Shown in pieces: positions 54,198 to 63,162 of a stretch of DNA of 64,000 nt. Location: NCBI GenBank assembly GCA_003245715.1, contig QKCJ01000060.1, positions 1 through 64,000 on the forward strand, in the 5' to 3' direction. Origin of the DNA: a bacterium (GTDB taxonomy: Bacteria > Planctomycetota > SZUA-567). How positions within the stretch are numbered: position 1 is the stretch's first letter; each line of letters starts with the position of its first letter. The notes beneath the pieces are model-generated. The model had not been told where the DNA came from and did no database searches. It saw nothing but the letters and a program-made list of their open reading frames with translations. Position numbers and translations under genes: made by a program.

Positions 54198-55568
54198 CTA
54201 TTTCAATCCGTGCAGATTTGCCACCGTAATGCCAGAGAGTAGCGCCCCGACAATTCCCAGAAATCCCTGGTCGGTGCCGATAAGAAAAAGGTTTTCAAAT
54301 TCGGTGACAGCCGGGCGGTTTTTCTGCGGCGCGCCATAGATTGCGCCATGGATATGGCGGGTATAGCGTTTAATGGTCAGGGGAGTGAACATGTCCTTGA
54401 ATACGATATGATCGCTGAGACCGGGGATGAATTTCTCTGCGGTGCGGATCATCAGTTCCGCGCAATCCTCTTTTGCCTGCGCGTACTCTTCTTTATCGAG
54501 TTTGCGCCAGAGGGGGTAGCCTGCTTTCATGGTTACGCGTACCTGTCCTTCCTTGAGCGGTTCAATGTAGCGGAAGTTGTTGGGGCAGCAGAGCACGCCG
54601 GAGGAGCAGTCAATCAGTTCGGTTGAGCGGTTGAAGGTAAAGTGGTCATCCTGACTGAAAAAAGTAATACATTTGTCATAACCAAGTTCGGAGGGTTGGG
54701 TGTTGAGAAATAAAACAAGCTCGGCAAAGGAGAGTTGCCCTGCCTTTTCATCAATATTTTTGCCGCACAGGCGCATGGTTTCGCAGTGTCCGGCTGAGGA
54801 GTAAATTTTCGCTGCAGAGAATTCTTTGCCGTCAGCGGTAAAGATCCGGGTTATTTTTCCGTCAGTATGTGCAAGGTTTGTAACTTCGGTATTATAGAGC
54901 AGCATGCCGCTATTCTCTTCATATTTTTTCAGCAGCAGTTCAATAACAAATTTCATCCCCTGCGCCGGACGGCAGAAGCCGGCCGAGAATACCGATTTCC
55001 ACATCACGGCAAAATGCGCCCAGTCCATGTCGTGTTCCTGAGGATTACCGTAATACATCAGCGGTGCAAGGAGCATATCTGCAAGCAGATTGTCTGTGAT
55101 ATGTTTTGAGAGATGTGCACGAGCGCTTTCTTCTTCCGCTTCAAGAGCCGTCTCTTCAAAATTGTCAAGTTCTTCCACGAGCCGGTCAAAGCCTTCAAGC
55201 TGCTGCGGAAATTTTAAGGCAATGTTATTGCGCAGGTCGGTGAGGTCATTGGTGAAAACCAGTTCCTGCGAGGGAAAGCTGACTGAGGACGCGCTCTGTT
55301 CAACCAGGTCAAGTTCGCTGTGTTTGATGCGTAGCTGGCGCAGCAATTTGGTAAGCGGTGCGCCTCGGGTTCCTGAGGGTACGAAATTGGTCATCGCGTG
55401 CAGCCCCGCATCAATCTCACGGCCGACGCGTGAATAGTATGAGTTAAGTCCGCCGGCCCTGGAATGAGCTTCAAGAATCAGCACCTTCTGGCCGTAGTGG
55501 CTCAGGCGTATCCCGGCAGCAAGACCGGACAGGCCAGCGCCGATAATAATTGCATCGTAGTGTTCCAT
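54198..55568 (-). CDS. CrtI/retinol-saturase-like FAD-dependent oxidoreductase
   Basis: 456 residues from the ATG at 55568 (GGA ribosome site; an in-frame start 39 bp upstream is less likely). FAD-binding D-A-I-I-I-G-A-G-L-S-G-L-A-A-G, then E-A-H-S-R-A-G-G, and a C-terminal LFLIGTDQGFLGIVGALLSGITVA, the pattern of phytoene desaturase and 13,14-retinol-saturase-like enzymes. The substrate is probably an isoprenoid or lipid. The WecA-like gene lies 43 bp upstream. Confidence 0.85.
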   Translation of the reverse strand: MEHYDAIIIGAGLSGLAAGIRLSHYGQKVLILEAHSRAGGLNSYYSRVGREIDAGLHAMTNFVPSGTRGAPLTKLLRQLRIKHSELDLVEQSASSVSFPSQELVFTNDLTDLRNNIALKFPQQLEGFDRLVEELDNFEETALEAEEESARAHLSKHITDNLLADMLLAPLMYYGNPQEHDMDWAHFAVMWKSVFSAGFCRPAQGMKFVIELLLKKYEENSGMLLYNTEVTNLAHTDGKITRIFTADGKEFSAAKIYSSAGHCETMRLCGKNIDEKAGQLSFAELVLFLNTQPSELGYDKCITFFSQDDHFTFNRSTELIDCSSGVLCCPNNFRYIEPLKEGQVRVTMKAGYPLWRKLDKEEYAQAKEDCAELMIRTAEKFIPGLSDHIVFKDMFTPLTIKRYTRHIHGAIYGAPQKNRPAVTEFENLFLIGTDQGFLGIVGALLSGITVANLHGLK

Positions 55569-55611
55569 ATTCAATTCCGTGTATCCATATCTTAAGGTGT
55601 AAAGCAAAAAA

Positions 55612-56709
55612 TTATTTTTTATCCGGCGCAGTAGACATCAGTGACGCCATCAGTATCACCACCATCAGGCAGATGGTGAAGACCGCAGATGAATCTGTCG
55701 AGTCGAGATTTCTGATGAGTAGCGCGCATTGTCCGAAGATCATTGCCAGAAGATAAATCGTCAGCACCGATTGTTTCTTGCTCAGCCCCATCCGGCAAAG
55801 ACGGTGCGAGAGGTGGTTGGTGTCACCATGATAGATTGGCTTGCCGGCACGCAGGCGGATAACAATAACGCTCAAGGTGTCAAAAAGCGGTACTCCCATA
55901 ATCAGCAGCGGGACAAGTACCGCGTGGGCGTTGGTGTAATCTTCGGCGTATGTACCGGCTGCGGCGACTGTTGCCAGAAGATAACCGATAAGCAGGCTGC
56001 CGGAGTCACCCATGAAGAGTTTTGCCGGTGAGAAATTATAAACGAGGAAACCGCCAACCGCTCCGCAGTATACCCCAAGAACCGCCGGGAGGAAAAAATG
56101 CCCGCCAAAGGCTGAGAGCAGCAAGAGGTGCAGCCCGCAGAGTAGCGCAACCCCCGCCGAGAGTCCGTCCATATTGTCAAGGAGATTAAACGAGTTTGTC
56201 AGTATCACCAGCCAGAGGACGGTAATGACAAAACTGAAAAGCTGACTGTCGATAAAGAGCGTAATCCGTACCCCGCAATACCAGGTTATCGCCGCGGCTA
56301 TTATCTGCATGATAAGTTTTATCCACGCCGGAAGCGGGCGCAGGTCATCAATAAGACCGGTCAGAAAAATAATCAACGCACCTGCACCAACGCCATAGGC
56401 GCGGTCATAACCGTCAGGGCCGAGCGTTGCCGGTATGTGTTGATTTATCCAGCTCGCAATAAAAGACGCACTGCTGCCGCGGAGGATAAATACCAGAGCG
56501 ACACTTAAAAACAGCGTCAGCGCCATTGAGAAAAATATCGCCATTCCCCCGCCATAGGGTGTTACCGTGGTATGTATTTTTCTATGTCCGGGATTGTCCA
56601 CCATGTTAAGTCTGCGTGCCAGCCTGGCGCAGAGTGGCGTCAGCAGTAAGGAGGCCAGAAAGCCGGTAATTATGATTGCCGCAAATCCTGCCAGAAAAGT
56701 GTACTGCAT
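55612..56709 (-). CDS. WecA/TagO-like undecaprenyl-phosphate sugar-1-phosphate transferase
   Basis: 365 residues, about 10-11 helices, of the MraY/WecA family. Catalytic loops: GLIDDLRPLP, NSFNLLDNMDGLSAG, FMGDSGSLLIGYLLA and GDTNHLSHRL (the His-rich loop of WecA). Such enzymes start O-antigen, enterobacterial common antigen or teichoic-type glycans on the cytoplasmic face. Ribosome site CGGAG. It lies 22 bp after a TPR gene. Confidence 0.9.
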   Translation of the reverse strand: MQYTFLAGFAAIIITGFLASLLLTPLCARLARRLNMVDNPGHRKIHTTVTPYGGGMAIFFSMALTLFLSVALVFILRGSSASFIASWINQHIPATLGPDGYDRAYGVGAGALIIFLTGLIDDLRPLPAWIKLIMQIIAAAITWYCGVRITLFIDSQLFSFVITVLWLVILTNSFNLLDNMDGLSAGVALLCGLHLLLLSAFGGHFFLPAVLGVYCGAVGGFLVYNFSPAKLFMGDSGSLLIGYLLATVAAAGTYAEDYTNAHAVLVPLLIMGVPLFDTLSVIVIRLRAGKPIYHGDTNHLSHRLCRMGLSKKQSVLTIYLLAMIFGQCALLIRNLDSTDSSAVFTICLMVVILMASLMSTAPDKK

Positions 56710-56731
56710 AAAAGCTCCGTTGATTCTTTAT

Positions 56732-57706
56732 CTATTCTGCTATTTTTTTCAGTTTGGTGACAATGGCCTGCACCTCAGAACGCAGAGGGTTATCCTCAGC
56801 GCTCAACTCCAGAAAACGGCTAAGGTGCTGCAGGGCGCGGGCGGCGTCCTGCTTTGTGGGCATTGCCGTTTCCGGTTTGTCTGATGGCGGGATTGCATAA
56901 TACATGCCAAGGTTATAATGCGGGTCAGCAAGGAATTTTCCGTTACTGTCCTTGAGCAGCGCCGCTTTCTCAAACATCGCCAGAGATTTTTCCCTGTACA
57001 TCTCATACTCTTCAGAGTTCATATACGGTGGCGAGCTGTAGATGATACCTAGCTGGTTATACGCTTCTGCTGACTCGGAATTAATCAGGAGTACCTCGTC
57101 AAGGACGCTGACGGCGTCGGCATACGCTCCAAGCAGGGTCAGTATCTCGCTCTTTAAGATGCGCAGATTTTCGCTCTGCGGGGTAATGGTTAGTGTCTTG
57201 TTTATCACATCAAGTGCGGGTTGCAGTTCGCTTGCTGGAGGGGTAAAGCGCGGTCCGCTGCCGCTTGCCGACAAGCTGATGCGGTGGTGATATTTGTCAA
57301 GCACCTGCCAGTAGATTGATGAGGCCAGCCCGTAACCGGCTTCACTCATGCGGTTTTTAAAGTATGACAGTCCGCCGCGGCTGCGTGCGCCGGGAGGGTC
57401 GTTATAAAATTTTCGCGGCGGTGAAATGTCTTTGATTTTGTCCTGCCATTTTACTTCAGCTTCCTTGTCGACGGTCTCGGCAAGTTCATAAGCCTTGCTG
57501 AACTCGACTGATGCTTCGCCGTAACGCTTTTGGGTGAAGAGGTCAAAGGCGCGGTTGAGCCGCTCGACCACAGGCTCGTCCTTGGTTTTGATCCATTCCT
57601 CAAGCGACTGCCCGGCCAGTGATTTCCACGTACCCCAGGCAAGGATAAACAGCAGTAATCCCACAAAAATGATTACCCCGGCTTTCTTGGTTTTAAGTGC
57701 AGACAT
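56732..57706 (-). CDS. Membrane-anchored TPR protein
   Basis: 324 residues with one N-terminal transmembrane helix (about 10-28) and TPR-like helical repeats (for example VVERLNRAFDLFTQKRYGEASVEFSKAYELA and SVLDEVLLINSESAEAYNQLG). It is probably a periplasmic scaffold. It lies 41 bp after the giant TPR gene, probably one operon with it and the WecA-like gene. AAGGGGAA ribosome site. Confidence 0.82.
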   Translation of the reverse strand: MSALKTKKAGVIIFVGLLLFILAWGTWKSLAGQSLEEWIKTKDEPVVERLNRAFDLFTQKRYGEASVEFSKAYELAETVDKEAEVKWQDKIKDISPPRKFYNDPPGARSRGGLSYFKNRMSEAGYGLASSIYWQVLDKYHHRISLSASGSGPRFTPPASELQPALDVINKTLTITPQSENLRILKSEILTLLGAYADAVSVLDEVLLINSESAEAYNQLGIIYSSPPYMNSEEYEMYREKSLAMFEKAALLKDSNGKFLADPHYNLGMYYAIPPSDKPETAMPTKQDAARALQHLSRFLELSAEDNPLRSEVQAIVTKLKKIAE

Positions 57707-57747
57707 GTTTCCCCTTTTACAGTCAAAGCAGATAAAATGCGGCTTCC

Positions 57748-60700
57748 TCAGATACCGACTTTGTTGTCCATATCCCTGATGCGGTCTTGCGAGAGTGTCC
57801 GCCAGAGGATAAGTTCGTCAATGATTTCCTGTTTCTGTCCTGAGCTTTCAAGCTGGTTGACCTGGCTTATGGCCATCAGGAATAATCTTCTTGCGTCTTG
57901 TGGCTTGCCAAGTGAGATCATCACCTCTCCCATGTTGTAAAGAATCCGCGGTCCGTCCACAAGGGTCAGGCGGTCACGGGCCTGACGATAAACCTGCAGC
58001 GCCTTGTCAAAGGCGTTATCGGCAAGGGTCTTCTTGTTTTCGCGCAGAAGCTCACGGCCGTATTCTTTCCAGCTCTGCGCCAGAAGGAAGAAGGAGTTGT
58101 GCTGCAGCGCCTCAAGGTAGCGCGGGCGTACAACCGGCCCTTCCGTCAGACCAAGCACAGACCTGTTGGTAAGGAGCAGACGCGTACCGTCGAGATTAGT
58201 CATGTCGCTTGGATAAAGTTCGGGGTTGATAACATCAGAGAGAAGTTTTCTGACCTCGCCCTCACCCATTTCGCTGCGGCTTCTGGCCAGAACCTTGAGT
58301 GTCATCGCCAGAAAATATTCGCTTTCCATGCGTTCACGCATGATGTCGTTATAATCCTCAGGTTCTTCAATCGGGTCAATGCCGATAGGGTCGTTTGGGT
58401 TGTACTTGATCTTGTAACGTTCAAGACTCTCGCGCAGAAGTCTCTCCGCCTCCTCGTAATATGGCAGCCACTCAATTGACGCAGCGGTTCTCCCCTCTTT
58501 TTGTGCTTTTTGCAATTCATTGGCACGCGCACGTTCGGCAATTTCATACCATGTCTTGGCCAGCCCGAAGGTTGCCCAGCGCCATGGACGTGAAGTCGGG
58601 GTGATGCCGGGGAGACGGCGTATTTCGTTGAAGACCTGCAGCGCGGTTTGCGGGTACTGTTGTCCGTTGTCGCTCTGCTGCAGATAAGGGTTTTTCGGAT
58701 CACCGATACGGTCGGTGGTGACATTGCCAAGGGTTGTCTCCTTGGCATCAAGATAGACCGCGCCAAGATAATAAAGACTGGCCCTGCCTGCATCAGTAAG
58801 CGCCAGTGCATTCTTCTTGAAGACATCCGCCGCTTCAAGAAAACGTCCCTGAAACCAGTAACAGCGTCCCAGAAGGTTATTGGCGCGTCCGTAATCAGGG
58901 GTGCGTTCATAGAGCTTGACATATCTGTCGAGCGCTTCACTGGCGCGTCCGTACTGCCCTGAGGCGAAGAAATTCCGCCCCGCTTCCAGCAGCGCTTCCG
59001 GTTCAAGGTCAAGGTACTTTCCGCTCATGCCGATTTCCATGTACGCGTCAGCGGCCTCGGAGATAAGGCGTTTAGCCAGAGTTGTATTTCTGAACGGGTC
59101 ACTGCCGGCAAGTCTCGCGCGGCGCTGGAGGATAGCGGCGTTGTCCATCATGATTACCCCCTCATCAGGCGTGGGGTATTTATCAATCAGGAATTTGTTT
59201 ATCTTGCTGGCATGCTCAAGTTCCCGTCTGGGGGTCGCGGCAATCAGGCGGAGGTTATGCTCGTCCATTTTTTTGTCACTGGCAAGGAGGCGATTATTGT
59301 TTTCTGTGGCGATATTCGCCCTGTCCACGTAGGCCAGTGATAAAGCTTTTAGACTTTTTATAACGCGGTTCTTATTGAGAAGAATATTGTTGGTGTCATT
59401 CTCAAGTTCTTTTGCCGAGATAAACGGCTTGATGATTTCGCCCTTGGCTGTCGGGATCAAGACTTGCATGAAGGACTTGTCAACGAGCATCCGGTTAAGC
59501 CATTGCCGGTCGCTGAGTTTCAGGAGCGGCAGCTCTTCCTGTAAAAGCAGGTAAGCAGTGTCTGTAAGTTCAATTCCCTTGAAATAATCAGGCGCGTAAA
59601 AATCTTCCCGGCTGATTATTTCGTTGAGCCGCCTTATGAGAATCGGCTGGTATCTTGTCGGCAGGCGTCCGGTCATGGTCGCGTTATAAATAATATCCTG
59701 AACGTTGTCAGGCAGGAAGCCCCAGATGCGTTTAGCCGGGTTGAGCTTGTCCTCGCGGCTTCCCTGATAGATCTGGCTGCAGAGCAGGTTCCAGTTCATC
59801 ACGTCATACTCGACCAGAAGCGATGGCGTGATCTTCTCCACCCCGCCGATAAAGCGCACATATGCCCGGTCAAGGTCTCCTTCCAGCAGATATGAATTGG
59901 CAATGCCAAGCTGGCAGGCAAGCTCCACGTCATCACTCCAAAATTTTGAAGAGGTATAACGCAGCAGGCCTCGCGCCTTGTCAAATTCCTCTTCAACCAT
60001 ATAGGTTCTCGCGAGCATCACATACGAAGCGCCATCAAACTTCTGGTCCTCTCCTCCCTGTGATCCGGTAAAGAAAGCTTTGGCACGGCTGAGCAACCTC
60101 TTGCGTTCTCCCATCGGACTCAGGCGCGACTGGGCGGCAAGGCTTAAGAAACTGCCCCCCATGGTTTTCAGCATCAGGTCAGTCGGCACCGGTGTGGACA
60201 GGCCAGACTGGGTCAGCATTCTTCCCAGCGCCGGGATGATATTGCGTGTTCTTTCCGGCAGGGTGTTGCCGCCGGAGAAAGTCTTGAGTCTCTCGCGGCT
60301 TGTTTCGCCGAGATCCTCAAGCTTGTTCCAGATGGATTTTTCCTCAACCGGCAGGGTCATGGCCATATTGAGATACGCCCGGCCGCCGGTAAAATACGCC
60401 TCACGTAGCAGGTCACCCGGAGGGCTGGCAGAAACCACCTTGTCAAAAATCTTCGCAGCCTCACCAAACATCCTGCGCTTGGTTACTACGTCCTCGGCTT
60501 TTTCCGCGTCCATGAAGTAAAAACTGCCCAGACGCATCAGCGCCTGAAAATACTCCCGGCTGCGTCTGGCGTTCAGGAGGAATATCTGATAATTCTTCTC
60601 CGCCTGTTTATAGTCCTTGCGCACTTCATTGAGCTGGCCGAGCTGGAAGTACAGAAGCGTCCGGTCTTCAGGCAGGAGCTCAAATTCATGCGGCGGCAGA

Positions 60701-61464
60701 TCAGAGAGTTCGGATTCAAAGTTTGAGTCATTCTCGGTCTTCTGCAGGCTCTCAAGCCGAAAGTCATGCATGAGATTGTCGATACTCTCCTGCGCGAGAT
60801 TGTATTTCTCCGCTTTCATCGCCGAAAGGGCATGCATGTACTGCAGATAGCGCCTGCGCAGAAGTTTGCGCGCCGCCAGAACCCGTTCATTATATGTCTC
60901 ATCGCTGTTGAAGTACTGCTGGTCATAGATACGCTGCTGGCGTTCGTCCCAGTGTTTTCCTTCCCAGCTTAGGGCTTCGCTGTAGGCGTAGACCGCGCGC
61001 TCGAAGGTCTTGATGCGGTCCTGAGTGATATTCGGATGCATACCGTAAAGATAAAGGCTCTCGCCATAAAGCATGTACGGGTTTATCAGCTCCGGATCAT
61101 TGTCAAGCTGGTCGCGGTAGCTGGGGTGGTGGAAGATAAACTCGAGATCGGTTTTGGCTTTCTGGATATCGACCTGAATATTTGACTTGCTCTCAGAGAC
61201 CAGCGGGTTCTTGGCCATCATCAGTGCGCTGAGGCTGCGGTTATAAAAGTACGAAAGCGGCTTTGGTTCTTCCTTGATCTGTTCAGGCAATAGCGAGTAG
61301 GCAAAGCCGGCGATTACCAGCGCCATAGCCAGCATCGCAAAGGGATGGTATATCCAGATAAGTTGCAGAATTGAAGGCTTCGGTCCGCCTTCTTCCGCTG
61401 CTGGGTTTTCCGGTTCGTTCTCAGGCAATAGCCCATGTCCTATAAGTAAGAAAATGCGGTACAC
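57748..61464 (-). CDS. Giant membrane-anchored TPR protein
   Basis: 1238 residues. It starts at GTG without a clear ribosome site, so the exact start is uncertain. One transmembrane helix lies near residues 38-60 (YHPFAMLAMALVIAGFAYSLL). The rest is nearly all helical, with TPR-like units spread through it (for example RTLLYFQLGQLNEVRKDYKQAEKNYQIFLLNARR and ALLEAGRNFFASGQYGRASEALDRYVKLYE). It resembles large PVC-group TPR proteins thought to be envelope scaffolds. Function unknown. Confidence 0.78.
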   Translation of the reverse strand: MYRIFLLIGHGLLPENEPENPAAEEGGPKPSILQLIWIYHPFAMLAMALVIAGFAYSLLPEQIKEEPKPLSYFYNRSLSALMMAKNPLVSESKSNIQVDIQKAKTDLEFIFHHPSYRDQLDNDPELINPYMLYGESLYLYGMHPNITQDRIKTFERAVYAYSEALSWEGKHWDERQQRIYDQQYFNSDETYNERVLAARKLLRRRYLQYMHALSAMKAEKYNLAQESIDNLMHDFRLESLQKTENDSNFESELSDLPPHEFELLPEDRTLLYFQLGQLNEVRKDYKQAEKNYQIFLLNARRSREYFQALMRLGSFYFMDAEKAEDVVTKRRMFGEAAKIFDKVVSASPPGDLLREAYFTGGRAYLNMAMTLPVEEKSIWNKLEDLGETSRERLKTFSGGNTLPERTRNIIPALGRMLTQSGLSTPVPTDLMLKTMGGSFLSLAAQSRLSPMGERKRLLSRAKAFFTGSQGGEDQKFDGASYVMLARTYMVEEEFDKARGLLRYTSSKFWSDDVELACQLGIANSYLLEGDLDRAYVRFIGGVEKITPSLLVEYDVMNWNLLCSQIYQGSREDKLNPAKRIWGFLPDNVQDIIYNATMTGRLPTRYQPILIRRLNEIISREDFYAPDYFKGIELTDTAYLLLQEELPLLKLSDRQWLNRMLVDKSFMQVLIPTAKGEIIKPFISAKELENDTNNILLNKNRVIKSLKALSLAYVDRANIATENNNRLLASDKKMDEHNLRLIAATPRRELEHASKINKFLIDKYPTPDEGVIMMDNAAILQRRARLAGSDPFRNTTLAKRLISEAADAYMEIGMSGKYLDLEPEALLEAGRNFFASGQYGRASEALDRYVKLYERTPDYGRANNLLGRCYWFQGRFLEAADVFKKNALALTDAGRASLYYLGAVYLDAKETTLGNVTTDRIGDPKNPYLQQSDNGQQYPQTALQVFNEIRRLPGITPTSRPWRWATFGLAKTWYEIAERARANELQKAQKEGRTAASIEWLPYYEEAERLLRESLERYKIKYNPNDPIGIDPIEEPEDYNDIMRERMESEYFLAMTLKVLARSRSEMGEGEVRKLLSDVINPELYPSDMTNLDGTRLLLTNRSVLGLTEGPVVRPRYLEALQHNSFFLLAQSWKEYGRELLRENKKTLADNAFDKALQVYRQARDRLTLVDGPRILYNMGEVMISLGKPQDARRLFLMAISQVNQLESSGQKQEIIDELILWRTLSQDRIRDMDNKVGI

Positions 61465-61584
61465 AAAAATACATTTTAATTGTATGATTTGTCACGCCTT
61501 TTTCAAGCTGCGATTATCCTGCACAGGCGATTTATGCAATATAAAACAACTGCAATTACAAGCCCCGGACAAAAGTTTTTTTTG

Positions 61585-61612
61585 TTGACGGTTCTCTGGC
61601 TAATGCTAGAAT
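61585..61612 (+). promoter_or_regulatory. Promoter giving a probably leaderless hemW transcript
   Basis: TTGACG (61585-61590), 16-bp spacer, TAGAAT (61607-61612). The expected start of transcription is about 61619, two bases before the ATG at 61621, and no ribosome site exists. Confidence 0.65.
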
Positions 61613-61620
61613 GAATTTAC

Positions 61621-62742
61621 ATGAAGATAAAGAATTTTTACGTTCACATCCCGTTTTGCCTGCGTCGCTGCAATTACTGCGATTTTGCAAGCTCTGAGTA
61701 TTCTCCGCATCTGGCAGAGGAATACCTGGAGGCGTTGGGTATCGAGTTTACCCGTCGCGCTTATGGCATGCGTCCTGAGACAATCTACATCGGCGGGGGG
61801 ACTCCGACGTGTCTGAGTTATGAGATGATTGAAGAACTCACAGATATGCTTGACCTGCTTGATCTGCGTGACCTCAAGGAGTTTACAGTCGAGGCCAATC
61901 CCGGAACACTCAGCGTTGACAAACTGATGCTGTTGCGTGAAGCTGGCATTACCCGCATATCTTTAGGCGTGCAAACCTTTAATCAGCATGGACTTGACGT
62001 ACTTGGGCGTTTTCATGGCGCTAAGGATGCGCGTTTTGCCATTGCCCAGCTTCGCGAGGTTGGCTTTGAGAATATCTCACTTGACCTGATCTTTGCCTGG
62101 CCGGGGCAGACGGCTGAGGAATGGCTTGAGGATCTGCAGATGGCGATAAAACTTGATATTCCGCACATCTCCTGTTACGGGCTGAGCTACCCGGAAGGCA
62201 CGCCGATTGCCAAGATGCTGGCAAACGGCCGGGTCACACAGGTTGAGGAATCGCTGGAGCGTGATATGTTTGACCGTACTGCCGAGGTGCTGGCAGAAGC
62301 GGGACTGGCGCGTTATGAAATAAGCAATTTCGCAAAAGAGGGACATCAGTGCCAGCATAATCTTAATTATTGGCGCGGCGGTACTTATATCGGTATCGGT
62401 GCGGGCGCGCATTCGTATGAGGGTAATACCCGTTTTGGCAATTGTCCCGACGTCGGCCTGTATGTCAAGAAGATGAGCAGCGCCGGTACGGCCATTGATT
62501 TTATTGACGAGATTTCCCGAGAAGCACGGGCGCGTGAGTGCGCGGTGATCTGGCTGCGGCTGGCCGAGGGGGTGGATAAAGACCTCTTCTGTAACAGCGT
62601 CGGTATTGAGCTTGAAGAACTTCTTGCCGAATCGTTGCCGAAACTTCTTGCCGAGGGCTGGCTGGAGTGGCGGGGTAACCGTCTGCGTCTTACCGACAAG
62701 GCGATACCTTACGCCGACACGATTCTCTCGGAACTGGTCTGA
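61621..62742 (+). CDS. hemW: Radical SAM HemW (heme chaperone)
   Basis: 373 residues. C13-x3-C17-x2-C20 (in HIPFCLRRCNYCDF) binds the iron-sulfur cluster. YIGGGTP, EANPGT, SLGVQTF, DLIFAWPGQT and the C-terminal winged region follow, the HemW layout. HemW inserts heme into respiratory proteins; it lacks the extra N-terminal part of true coproporphyrinogen dehydrogenase HemN. It appears to be translated from a leaderless mRNA. Confidence 0.93.
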   Translation: MKIKNFYVHIPFCLRRCNYCDFASSEYSPHLAEEYLEALGIEFTRRAYGMRPETIYIGGGTPTCLSYEMIEELTDMLDLLDLRDLKEFTVEANPGTLSVDKLMLLREAGITRISLGVQTFNQHGLDVLGRFHGAKDARFAIAQLREVGFENISLDLIFAWPGQTAEEWLEDLQMAIKLDIPHISCYGLSYPEGTPIAKMLANGRVTQVEESLERDMFDRTAEVLAEAGLARYEISNFAKEGHQCQHNLNYWRGGTYIGIGAGAHSYEGNTRFGNCPDVGLYVKKMSSAGTAIDFIDEISREARARECAVIWLRLAEGVDKDLFCNSVGIELEELLAESLPKLLAEGWLEWRGNRLRLTDKAIPYADTILSELV

Positions 62743-62770
62743 GTTAGTATTATTAACAGGAAAATTTTTA

Positions 62771-63148
62771 ATGCCGGATATGAAAGACGGGATTAACCGT
62801 CAGGACGTAGCGCCTTACATTACTAAAGACAGTTCAGAGATCCGCGAGTTTATAAACCCGGCAATGACAAAAGACTGCCGCAATCTGAGTCTCGCTGAGG
62901 CGACCCTCAAACCCGGTACGTCCACGCAGAAACATATTCATCCCAAGTCAGAGGAGGTTTATTATTTTCTCAGCGGCTCGGGAAGGATGACAATTGGTGA
63001 GCGTGAATTTACGGTAAACACCGGCGACGCGGTTTTCATCGCAGCTGGCGCGGCGCACCAGTGTTTCAACGAATCAGTCGGGGATATGCGGATTTTGTGC
63101 CACTGCGCACCAGCCTACTCACATGAAGACACAACTCTTTGCGACTAG
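62771..63148 (+). CDS. Cupin-domain protein
   Basis: 125 residues from the ATG at 62771 (AGGA 10 nt upstream). Motif 1 is G-x5-H-x-H-x4-E-x6-G (GTSTQKHIHPKSEEVYYFLSGSG) and motif 2 is G-D-A-V-F-I-A-A-G-A-A-H-x3-N, where alanine replaces the common proline. Metal ligands H, H, E and H are all present. Its role is not known: a small dioxygenase, isomerase or sugar-binding protein. 28 bp after hemW, likely co-transcribed. Confidence 0.88.
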   Translation: MPDMKDGINRQDVAPYITKDSSEIREFINPAMTKDCRNLSLAEATLKPGTSTQKHIHPKSEEVYYFLSGSGRMTIGEREFTVNTGDAVFIAAGAAHQCFNESVGDMRILCHCAPAYSHEDTTLCD

Positions 63149-63162
63149 CGAAAGACTCTAGT

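Noticed and set aside
62606..62770. N-terminal extension of the cupin frame into hemW
   Set aside because: It overlaps the end of hemW in another frame; the cupin starts naturally at 62771.
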